Assembly (NCBI GenBank): GCA_934271275.1
Contig: CAKQRD010000001.1
Coordinates: 186,001 to 250,000 of the forward strand
Length of the DNA: 64,000 bases
From: an uncultured Clostridia bacterium
GTDB lineage: Bacteria; Bacillota; Clostridia; Christensenellales; Borkfalkiaceae
Direction of reading: 5' to 3'
How positions within the stretch are numbered: the stretch's first letter is position 1; each line of letters begins with the position of its first letter. Positions 9,229 to 15,810 of this stretch are shown in pieces. The position numbers and the translations under genes were made by a program. Below the pieces are notes generated by a model. The model was given only the letters and a program-made list of their open reading frames with translations, ran no database searches and was not told the DNA's origin.

Positions 9229-10545
9229 TTATCTTTTTTTGCCCTTTCTTTTGCGGATTTCCTTAACCGTGTTTTCGTACCCGTTGTTCTGCGGAACGTA
9301 GTACACTCTGTCTTTTAAAGAGTCCGGCAGATACTGCTGTTCTACGTACCCGCCGTAAGAATGCGGATACTTGTAGTTTGCGGCTTCTTTTTTATCTTCC
9401 TTCGAGCCGTACACCGCGTTTTTAACCCACGGCGGCACGTTGTCGTCCTTTATCTCCCGCGCGTCCTTTGCGGATTCGTCCATAGCGATTACCACGGAGT
9501 TGGATTTTTCCGCTTCGCAAACGTAAATTATCGCCTGCGACAACGGAAGAAGCCCTTCCGGAAGTCCGAGTTTTTCAAATGCGACGAGGGCGTTCGTCGC
9601 AACCACCATCGCCATGGGATCTGCCATTCCTACGTCTTCCGAAGAATGAGCTATCACCCGCCTTGCGATAAGCCGCGGGTCGCACCCGCCCTGCACCAGC
9701 CGCTGCATATAATAAAGCGCGGCGTTGGCGTCGCTGCCGCGGAGGCTTTTACAGAACGCCGAAAGCATATCGTAATACGCCTGCTCGTCGTAAGACATAG
9801 CCTTTTGCTGAATGGATTCTTCCGCGTCTTTTAACGTTACTTTAATTTCCCCGTTTTTATCGGGTTCGGTCGTGAGCGCGGCAAGTTCCAGCGCGTTATA
9901 CGCCACGCGCAGATCTCCCGCGGCAACCCGCGCGATGTGGCGATAAGCCGCCTCTTCCACTTCGAGGTCGTAGTTACCAAGCCCCCTTTCCTTATCCGCC
10001 GTCGCAGTTTTCAACGCGGAAAGGATATTTTCTTCCGAAAGGCGTTTAAGCTCGAATACCCTGCATCTCGAAACGATTGCGGGAGTCATGTTCGCATAAG
10101 GATTTTCGGTAGTAGAACCGATAAAAATTATATCGCCTTTTTCTATCGAAGGAAGCAGGCTGTCGCTTTGCGTTTTGCTGAAACGATGACACTCGTCTAA
10201 AAGAAGATAGGTCTTTTTTCCGTATAATTTCGCGTTAGATACCGCTTCGTCCACGACGCGCTTAACGTCCGCGACGCCCGAAGAAACCGCGTTAAGCTTT
10301 ACGAAATTGCCCGCGGTGCTGTTTGCCACGACGTTTGCGAGAGTGGTTTTGCCGCACCCCGGAGGCCCCCAGAAAATACAGCTCCCGAGCCTGTCCAGCT
10401 TTATCGCGCGGCGCAAAAGTCCCGTTTCGGAAACTATGTGTTCCTGTCCGAGAAATTCCGAAAGAGTTCTTGCTCTCATTCGTTCCGCAAGCGGAATATT
10501 CTTTTTAACGCCCTCCTTTTCGGCGGCTATATCGAATAAATCCAT
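9229..10545 (-). CDS. rarA: Replication-associated recombination protein A, AAA+ ATPase
   Basis: A 438-residue clamp-loader-like ATPase (RarA/MgsA) that acts at stalled replication forks. Visible motifs are Walker A GPPGCGKTT, Walker B LLLDECHRFSK, sensor 1 IFIGSTTENP, and the family hallmark C-terminal region DPRLIARRVIAHSSEDVGMA. I start it at the ATG at 10545 (MDLFDIAAEKEG) because RarA proteins begin with MDLF. An upstream TTG at 10581 only adds a sequence that is itself the -35 box of a promoter. No Shine-Dalgarno is present, and the predicted transcription start falls on the ATG (see findings). It diverges from ylbJ with only 55 bases between the two start codons. Confidence 0.94.
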   Translation of the reverse strand: MDLFDIAAEKEGVKKNIPLAERMRARTLSEFLGQEHIVSETGLLRRAIKLDRLGSCIFWGPPGCGKTTLANVVANSTAGNFVKLNAVSSGVADVKRVVDEAVSNAKLYGKKTYLLLDECHRFSKTQSDSLLPSIEKGDIIFIGSTTENPYANMTPAIVSRCRVFELKRLSEENILSALKTATADKERGLGNYDLEVEEAAYRHIARVAAGDLRVAYNALELAALTTEPDKNGEIKVTLKDAEESIQQKAMSYDEQAYYDMLSAFCKSLRGSDANAALYYMQRLVQGGCDPRLIARRVIAHSSEDVGMADPMAMVVATNALVAFEKLGLPEGLLPLSQAIIYVCEAEKSNSVVIAMDESAKDAREIKDDNVPPWVKNAVYGSKEDKKEAANYKYPHSYGGYVEQQYLPDSLKDRVYYVPQNNGYENTVKEIRKRKGKKR

Positions 10546-10552
10546 ATTATTT

Positions 10553-10581
10553 ATTTTATCATATCCGATATTTTTTTTCAA
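10553..10581 (-). promoter_or_regulatory. Sigma-A promoter giving a leaderless rarA transcript
   Basis: Minus strand TTGAAA (10581-10576), 17-base spacer, TAAAAT (10558-10553). The rarA ATG starts 7 bases after the -10 box, which is where transcription itself should start. Confidence 0.65.
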
Positions 10582-10588
10582 GTCTTAA

Positions 10589-10594
10589 TACAAT
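10589..10594 (+). promoter_or_regulatory. Possible -10 box of ylbJ
   Basis: TACAAT lies 6 bases before the ylbJ ATG, and no Shine-Dalgarno is present. No convincing -35 is seen, so this is weaker than the rarA promoter opposite. Confidence 0.35.
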
Positions 10595-10600
10595 ATAAAT

Positions 10601-11740
10601 ATGGCATATTTTGTTAAAACCGAAAGCGGCGGAGCTTTTACGCCCGCAAAAAAGACCTCTGTAACGGCTGCCGCGAAAAATAAAACCAAAAAAATCGCGG
10701 TCGACAAAGCGACGATAAAAGAATTTTCGCTGTTTACGGTTTTCGTTGCGGCGGCAGTACTTCTTGCGGCAAGCGGAAAAGGCGCGGAATTTGCCCTTCA
10801 AGGAATAAAATTGTGGGCGGCGGTAGTTCTTCCCGCACTTTTCCCGTATTTTTTCGTTTCCGCTATACTGACGCGGCTTAAAATCACCGAACGGCTCGCG
10901 CTTACCTTTTCGCCCGTTTACCGCAAGGTTTTTAAGGTTAGCGGAATAGTTTCGTACGCGTTCTTTTTAAGCGTGATTTCGGGCTATCCCGTCGGGGCGA
11001 AAATCGTTTCCGATTTAAGGAAAAACGGACTTTTAGAAGAGGACGAGGGGGTGCGCGCGGCGGCGCTCTGCTCCACCTCTTCGCCGTCATTTTTAATCGC
11101 GGCGGTAGGTAGCGCGGCGTTCGGCTCGGCGCGGCTCGGAATCGCGCTCACCGCGTGCCATATCGTTTCCGCCGTATGCACAGGCGTTATATTTTCCTTT
11201 TATAAAAGCAAAAAAAGCCGCGGCTCTTCGGCGGCGGCTTCAAGCGTTTCGGAAAGTAAAAGCACGGAAAAAACGGGCTTTAACGGACAAAATTCGGACA
11301 AAAACGCGAGCGGCGCGGGAGGAACGGACAATTTGTTATACGAATGCGCATATAATTCCGTCGTTTCCATACTCGTGGTGGGCGGGCTTATAGTTTTGTT
11401 TTCCGTCCTCACCTCTCTTCTCGATTTTTACGGCGTTTTTAAGCCGTTCGTCGCCGCGCTCGCCGAAATTTTCGGAAGCGAAACGCTTGCGGAAGGGATA
11501 ATTTACGGCGCGTTCGAGTGTACGGGCGGAATTACTCGACTTGCGGCGACGGGAATTTCAAAAGGCGCGTTCGCCGTCGCGGCGGGAATGTGCGGCTTCG
11601 GCGGGCTTTCGGTCATAGCGCAGTCGCTCGCGTATCTTTCGGGGGCAAAAATAAAAGCCGCGCCTTTCCTTCTTTCAAGGGTAGCGGCGGCGGCTCTGAA
11701 TTTTTTATTCGCCTTGATTGTTTACCGAATTTTCTTTTAG
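10601..11740 (+). CDS. ylbJ: Sporulation integral membrane protein YlbJ
   Basis: A 379-residue polytopic membrane protein of the nucleoside-recognition/YlbJ family. Hydrophobic segments start near residues 45, 67, 115, 160 and 245, with more in the C-terminal third. Family signatures are VVLPALFPYFFVSAIL (~73-88), SGYPVGAKIVSDLR (~127-140) and GGLSVIAQSLAYLSG (~335-349). In Bacillus subtilis YlbJ is made in the mother cell and needed for spore cortex formation. A Lys/Ser/Ala-rich loop at ~205-240 is longer than usual. The start codon lacks a Shine-Dalgarno. Its 3' end overlaps the 3' end of coaD by 36 bases on the opposite strand. Confidence 0.88.
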   Translation: MAYFVKTESGGAFTPAKKTSVTAAAKNKTKKIAVDKATIKEFSLFTVFVAAAVLLAASGKGAEFALQGIKLWAAVVLPALFPYFFVSAILTRLKITERLALTFSPVYRKVFKVSGIVSYAFFLSVISGYPVGAKIVSDLRKNGLLEEDEGVRAAALCSTSSPSFLIAAVGSAAFGSARLGIALTACHIVSAVCTGVIFSFYKSKKSRGSSAAASSVSESKSTEKTGFNGQNSDKNASGAGGTDNLLYECAYNSVVSILVVGGLIVLFSVLTSLLDFYGVFKPFVAALAEIFGSETLAEGIIYGAFECTGGITRLAATGISKGAFAVAAGMCGFGGLSVIAQSLAYLSGAKIKAAPFLLSRVAAAALNFLFALIVYRIFF

Positions 11741-12214
11741 GAATCTCGAATAAATATCGAGCGTTTTTGCGGGAACGAGAGCGGAAAAGTCCTCGCCCCT
11801 CTTTATCATTTCGCGAACCTTCGTGGAGCTTATATCCTTATAATCGTCGGTTGCGAAAACGTACGAGGTTCTTATATCGGGGTAAGTAAGCCGATTTTTT
11901 TCTTCCGCGGCGTGTTCGTATTTTAGGTCCTTGTCGTTCCTGATTCCGCGAACGTAATCGGTCACTCCGTTTTCTTTTAGATAAGCGGGGAAATTTTTGA
12001 CGTCCGCATAAGACAGAACGTCCACGCGCCCCTCGCCGCCGAACGCGGCTTTTAAGGCTTTAAGCCGCACCGACCTCGGAAAAAGCGGTTTTTTATCGGG
12101 GTTCTCGCCCACGACTACTATTACTCTGCCGTAAGCTTTAAGGCATTTGTTGATGATATTGACGTGACCGACGGTTAGCGGGTCGAAAGTTCCCGCGAAT
12201 ACGGCGTTTTTCAT
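11705..12214 (-). CDS. coaD: Phosphopantetheine adenylyltransferase
   Basis: A 169-residue enzyme that transfers AMP from ATP to 4'-phosphopantetheine, the penultimate step of coenzyme A synthesis. The nucleotidyltransferase motif AGTFDPLTVGHVNII is near the N-terminus (the family TxGH signature), and DISSTKVREMIKRG near the C-terminus matches the ISSTxVR motif. The frame runs 30 codons upstream of this ATG, but homologues start at MKNAVFAGTFDP, so 12214 is chosen. AAAGGA lies about a dozen bases upstream. coaD follows rsmD, the usual clostridial order, but a repeat element of about 370 bases now separates them. The C-terminus overlaps ylbJ tail-to-tail. Confidence 0.95.
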   Translation of the reverse strand: MKNAVFAGTFDPLTVGHVNIINKCLKAYGRVIVVVGENPDKKPLFPRSVRLKALKAAFGGEGRVDVLSYADVKNFPAYLKENGVTDYVRGIRNDKDLKYEHAAEEKNRLTYPDIRTSYVFATDDYKDISSTKVREMIKRGEDFSALVPAKTLDIYSRFLKENSVNNQGE

Positions 12215-12293
12215 TTTTTCGGTTAGTTCCTTTATATATTTTTTATAAGGTGTTTCGTTTTTCTTTCGGCAACGTTTTTCGGTAAAAGACGTG

Positions 12294-12303
12294 CAGAATG
12301 ACA
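12294..12303 (+). repeat. Remnant end of the 109-bp inverted-repeat element
   Basis: CAGAATGACA equals the terminal inverted repeat of the elements at 27893-28001 and 37012-37120. No second end is seen nearby. Confidence 0.4.
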
Positions 12304-12335
12304 ATCAAAAGTTTTCGTGTAAAAAATTGTATGAC

Positions 12336-12455
12336 GGCGGGAGGGACCTCTCCGCCCTACGGACGCATACAGTTTACAACTGTATAAGAGGAAAGATGCG
12401 GTCAAATCGTTGTCTGCCCCTTAAAGAGTAAGGGGCAAAGTTAGTCTGAGGTATT
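12336..12455 (-). repeat. Three-hairpin intergenic repeat, copy 1
   Basis: Three hairpins follow one another: a GC-rich one (12336-12356), a TACAGTT/AACTGTA palindrome (12367-12385) and a TGCCCCTTA/TAAGGGGCA stem (12415-12437), then TTAGTCTGAGG. The same modules recur at 27651, 28139 and 37240; this copy is the reverse complement of the one at 37240. It fills most of the gene-free stretch between coaD and rsmD. The rest of that stretch (12456-12582) is a low-homology tail with no ORF. Confidence 0.8.
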
Positions 12456-12582
12456 TGCGCTCAAAAGTATTTTGAGTTCGGAAAGGCGTGCGGATTGCCG
12501 CAACAGGTGAGAAGTGGCGCAGGGCGCGTACAAAGAAGTACGCAACCAAGCCACGACGAACACGTAGCGTCAAGATGCGCCC

Positions 12583-13125
12583 TTATATTCGCTCAAAAAA
12601 GGTCAGGTACGCCCTGCCGTACTTCCTCTCGTCCGCTATTTTAAGCCCTTCCGCCGTTCCCGTAAACGGCTTTTCGTTCTCGTAAACCGCAACGCCGCTC
12701 TTTTTAAGAGCCGAAGCCACGAGCGGCAACACGCTTTCCGCGCCCGCAAGGTACGGCGGATCTATATATATTATATCGAACTTTCTTTCTTCCGAAGCGT
12801 TTTTCATTCCCGCAAGAAAGGTCGCCGCGTCCGAATTTTTCACGGTAACGCCGTCGCTTATCTTCAAAATTTCCAGATTTTTTTTAAGCACGGCAAGACT
12901 TTCGCGAGATAAATCGTTAAAAGTTACGGAGTTCGCCCCGCGCGAAAGAGCTTCCAGCCCGACCGCGCCCGTACCGCAATAAAGGTCCAGAAAATCGCAC
13001 CCTTCCACGCGGTTTCTTAAAATATTGAAAAGGCTTTCGCGCACGCTGTCCGCCGTGGGACGAATGGCTTCCCCCTTAAATTCCGCAAGCTTTCTGCTCC
13101 TGTATTCTCCGCCGACTATTCTCAC
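12583..13125 (-). CDS. rsmD: 16S rRNA (guanine-966-N2)-methyltransferase
   Basis: A 180-residue SAM-dependent methyltransferase. Motifs are RIVGGEYRSRKL at the N-terminus (family standard), RPTADSVRESLFNIL, the SAM-binding DLYCGTGAVGLEALSRGA, and the catalytic DPPY motif in DIIYIDPPYLAG. The start is a GTG at 13125: it places RIVGG at the N-terminus as in homologues and has GGAG seven bases before it. Longer starts within the same frame lie inside the upstream membrane protein gene. That gene stops at 13128, 2 bases before the GTG, so translation is probably coupled. Confidence 0.95.
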   Translation of the reverse strand: MRIVGGEYRSRKLAEFKGEAIRPTADSVRESLFNILRNRVEGCDFLDLYCGTGAVGLEALSRGANSVTFNDLSRESLAVLKKNLEILKISDGVTVKNSDAATFLAGMKNASEERKFDIIYIDPPYLAGAESVLPLVASALKKSGVAVYENEKPFTGTAEGLKIADERKYGRAYLTFFERI

Positions 13126-13127
13126 GA

Positions 13128-13724
13128 CTATTCTCCGTAAATTCTTTTTTGATTTTCCCTGATTCTGTCGTACTGCGCCTTGATTTTTCTTGCGCCGAGA
13201 TAGTAAGCGAGTCCCAGCGTCAGAATAATCACGGGGAGAGCGACGAGGGTTAAATAGAACGTCGCGGGAGAAGGGCTTCCCGTGCCGCTTACGCGGAAAA
13301 ACGCGTAAAACGCAAGGTATACGAGAGAAGCCGCCACACCGAAACCGTTTCCTCCGCCGCAAATTATCATAATCGTATGCACAAGCATAAGAACTATAAG
13401 CGGCACGCAGGCGGTAAAGCCTATCATAAAGCCCTTATGGGGCTTGTACTCTTCGTTGAGCTTTAAGGGGCGAAGCTCGCCCGTCAATATCATCTGCTTT
13501 CTTTCGAGGTCGTTGGCGTTGCGGGTTTTAAGGGCGTCTTGTCCCAACTTATATGCGTACGCCGCAATGATAAACAGGTATAAACCGAGGTTTAACACGA
13601 GAAGAACGTATTTAAGCCAGGCAAGATTGTTGTTTTGGATAGCGAGTATGCCGAACGCCGTTATCGCCATAAAAAAGAGATAAACGAACGGCAGAACCGC
13701 GTTTTTAACGTAATATTTAATCAT
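13128..13724 (-). CDS. Small polytopic membrane protein of unknown function
   Basis: A 198-residue protein with about five hydrophobic segments (residues ~9-28, 35-58, 98-120, 128-145, 155-175). Short basic ends face the cytoplasm (KIKAQYDRIRENQKRIYGE at the C-terminus). I do not recognise the family. It sits between alr and rsmD in a tight cluster. Its ATG overlaps the alr stop as ATGA, and its own stop is 2 bases before the rsmD GTG, so it is almost certainly translated with them. That coupling is the only functional clue. Confidence 0.75.
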   Translation of the reverse strand: MIKYYVKNAVLPFVYLFFMAITAFGILAIQNNNLAWLKYVLLVLNLGLYLFIIAAYAYKLGQDALKTRNANDLERKQMILTGELRPLKLNEEYKPHKGFMIGFTACVPLIVLMLVHTIMIICGGGNGFGVAASLVYLAFYAFFRVSGTGSPSPATFYLTLVALPVIILTLGLAYYLGARKIKAQYDRIRENQKRIYGE

Positions 13725-14752
13725 TTTTTACTCTCGTCTATATAGATTTTCTCGGCTCGCGCCGCAGATTTCGTTAGTATTTCGTAGCTTATGGTATTAT
13801 ATTTTTCGGCAAGAACTTCCGCTTCGGTCATAACGGCAACGCTTTTTTTGCCTCGCCCGTCGAAAACTTTTTCCGCCGAAACGTCCATACACCTTGCCGC
13901 AATATCTTTTCCGAACTTTCCCCTCGGCAGTCCGTCCGCATAGCCGTATCTTATTATACGCGCACGCGTATTCTCCGCAAGTCTTTCCTTCCCGTATAAA
14001 AGCGTTTCGCCCGCGTTAAGTGCTTTTTCTCCGAGAACGGGCGCAAAAATTTTCATCGCGGGACGCACGGCTATTTTATCGCTCGCAAAAGGCTTGTATC
14101 CGTAAAGAAGTATCCCTATCCGCACCATATCGAAATACGCGCCGCGCAAAAAACCGCCGCTTGCGGAAATATGCGCCTTTATTCCGCGGTCGAAACTTTT
14201 AACCGCCTTTACCGCCCGACGGAATTTTTCTGTAGCGCGCAAAAAAAGTTCGTCGTTTTCGGGCGCGCCGTAATGGGAAAACACCCCGCAAAGCTTTGCG
14301 CAGCCGCACCGCGAGTAACACGAAAGAATCTTTTTCAACTCCGTCTGCTCCGCGCCGCCGCGGTTCATGCCCGTATTGATTTTAAGATGCGTTCCGACCG
14401 TTTTACCGACTTCCCGCCCCGCGCGTTCCGCACACAAAACGTCACGACACCCGCTTACGCAGAGAGTAAGAGAATTTTCCGCCGCGGCTATATAATCCGT
14501 CCGCGAAACGGGGTTGAAAACGAGAATATCTTCGGTAATTCCCGCCCGCCTTAAACGCGTTCCCTCTTCTATAAGTGCGACCGCAAAGCAATCCGCGATT
14601 CCGTGCAGGGTCTCCGCCACTCTTTCCGCGCCGTGTCCGTATGCGTCCGCCTTTACCACGGCGCAAAACGCCGTGTTCCTCGGCAAAATCGCCTTTATTT
14701 TATTCGCGTTCTCCCGTATCGCAGACAAATCTATTTTAGCAACGTTCAGCAT
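13721..14752 (-). CDS. alr: Alanine racemase
   Basis: A 343-residue PLP enzyme interconverting L- and D-alanine for peptidoglycan. The Schiff-base lysine lies in AVVKADAYGHGAERVAE near residues 32-48; other family stretches are LKINTGMNRGG and ARIIRYGYADGLPRG. It is about 30 residues shorter than typical Alr (370-390); the C-terminal beta domain looks compact but keeps GKKSVAVMTEAEVLAEKYNT. GAGGGT precedes the ATG. It is the first gene of a run alr - membrane protein - rsmD joined by a 4-base overlap and a 2-base gap. Confidence 0.93.
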   Translation of the reverse strand: MLNVAKIDLSAIRENANKIKAILPRNTAFCAVVKADAYGHGAERVAETLHGIADCFAVALIEEGTRLRRAGITEDILVFNPVSRTDYIAAAENSLTLCVSGCRDVLCAERAGREVGKTVGTHLKINTGMNRGGAEQTELKKILSCYSRCGCAKLCGVFSHYGAPENDELFLRATEKFRRAVKAVKSFDRGIKAHISASGGFLRGAYFDMVRIGILLYGYKPFASDKIAVRPAMKIFAPVLGEKALNAGETLLYGKERLAENTRARIIRYGYADGLPRGKFGKDIAARCMDVSAEKVFDGRGKKSVAVMTEAEVLAEKYNTISYEILTKSAARAEKIYIDESKK

Positions 14753-15011
14753 ACCCTCATAGTATGCTTCTCTCGCTCCCGCGCGTTACGGAAATATCGT
14801 TTCCCGCTTTAAGGTAACCGCCGCGTAGCTACCGCCGCTTTTATACGCCGCCTTTATCCGCGCGTTCCGTATTCCCTCGCTTATATTAAAATAAAGTATA
14901 CCATTTTTACGCACTCTTGTCAACACCGTGACGCATTAGTTCTTCACAAGCGTTTTTCAAACTTTCGTAAAGAAATTTATATAAATTTTTATAAAAAGTT
15001 TCGCTAAATAC
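14753..15011. other. Intergenic region between divergent alr and RHH genes
   Basis: About 260 bases upstream of the RHH promoter. The right part (14930-15010) is AT-rich. I see no ORF with a ribosome binding site and no riboswitch or tRNA. A promoter for alr must lie here, but no clear -35/-10 pair was found. Confidence 0.5.
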
Positions 15012-15039
15012 TTGACAAACAAAAAATTTGTGGTATAAT
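15012..15039 (+). promoter_or_regulatory. Strong sigma-A promoter of the RHH-clpB unit
   Basis: Consensus TTGACA (15012-15017), a 16-base spacer, and consensus TATAAT (15034-15039) preceded by TGG, an extended -10. It is one of the best promoters in the window. No CIRCE (GCACTC-type) operator is seen around it. Confidence 0.9.
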
Positions 15040-15078
15040 TTATATAAAAAATGATGAAAATGTTTTAAGGAGGACGAA

Positions 15079-15735
15079 ATGAAAAAGAATATGTACAGCC
15101 TGATGCTATCGGAAAAGGTGGTGGAAGAAATAGACCGCCTTGCCGAAAAGGAAGGCACGAACAGATCTAATCTCGTTAATCAGATTCTTGCGGAATACGT
15201 TTCGATAACCACGCCCGAAAAGCGGATTTCGGATATATTCGAGAGAATAGAGCGGCTTTTCGGCGGCGACGCGAGCTTTCCCGTATACCGCGAAAGCCAC
15301 GACAACACCCTTTCTATTAAGAGCGCGCTTTCTTATAAATACCGTCCGACCCTTCGCTACGAGGTGGAGCTTTACCGCACGGAAGGCGGAGCGTTCGGCG
15401 AGCTGAAAGTCAATTTCCGCACGCAGTCTCCGGAGCTTCTCACAAAGCTTACCGAATTTTTCAGGTACTGGCAGAGGCTCGAAGAAATTTACGTTTTCTC
15501 GTTCTTCAAAAGCGGGCGCATACGCTACTCGCTTGACGAATACAAGTGGACGAGAAGCCTTTCTTTCCCCGAGAACAAGCGGTACGAAAGCGAGGACCTT
15601 TCCCGCGCGATAAGCGAATACGTCAAGGTGTTCGACAGACTACTTAAAAAATACCTTGCGGACGGTTATTCCTCGGTAAGAGAACTCGAAAACGACTACC
15701 TTGCAGCTTTGAACGGCGGCGCGCTCATCATTTAG
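15079..15735 (+). CDS. Ribbon-helix-helix (CopG-like) DNA-binding protein with unknown C-terminal domain
   Basis: A 218-residue protein. Residues ~4-42 form a ribbon-helix-helix unit: a short beta strand (MYSLMLSEKVV), then two helices ending GTNRSNLVNQILAEYV, as in CopG/MetJ-type regulators. The remaining ~170 residues contain FRTQSPELLTKLTEFFRYW and YSLDEYKWTRSLSFPENK; I do not recognise this part. AAGGAGGA (15067-15074) is an excellent ribosome binding site. clpB starts 75 bases after the stop with no terminator between, so they are probably one transcript. A regulator that senses proteotoxic stress or autoregulates the unit is a reasonable guess, not shown. Confidence 0.75.
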   Translation: MKKNMYSLMLSEKVVEEIDRLAEKEGTNRSNLVNQILAEYVSITTPEKRISDIFERIERLFGGDASFPVYRESHDNTLSIKSALSYKYRPTLRYEVELYRTEGGAFGELKVNFRTQSPELLTKLTEFFRYWQRLEEIYVFSFFKSGRIRYSLDEYKWTRSLSFPENKRYESEDLSRAISEYVKVFDRLLKKYLADGYSSVRELENDYLAALNGGALII

Positions 15736-15810
15736 CGCAAAAACGAATACAAAATTTAAATCACGATATTAAGCAATAAATTAAAGATTACAAGAAGGAG
15801 GTAAAAATTT

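Noticed and set aside
10546..10581. Upstream TTG start of rarA
   Set aside because: It adds residues not found in homologues, and the TTG is part of a -35 box.
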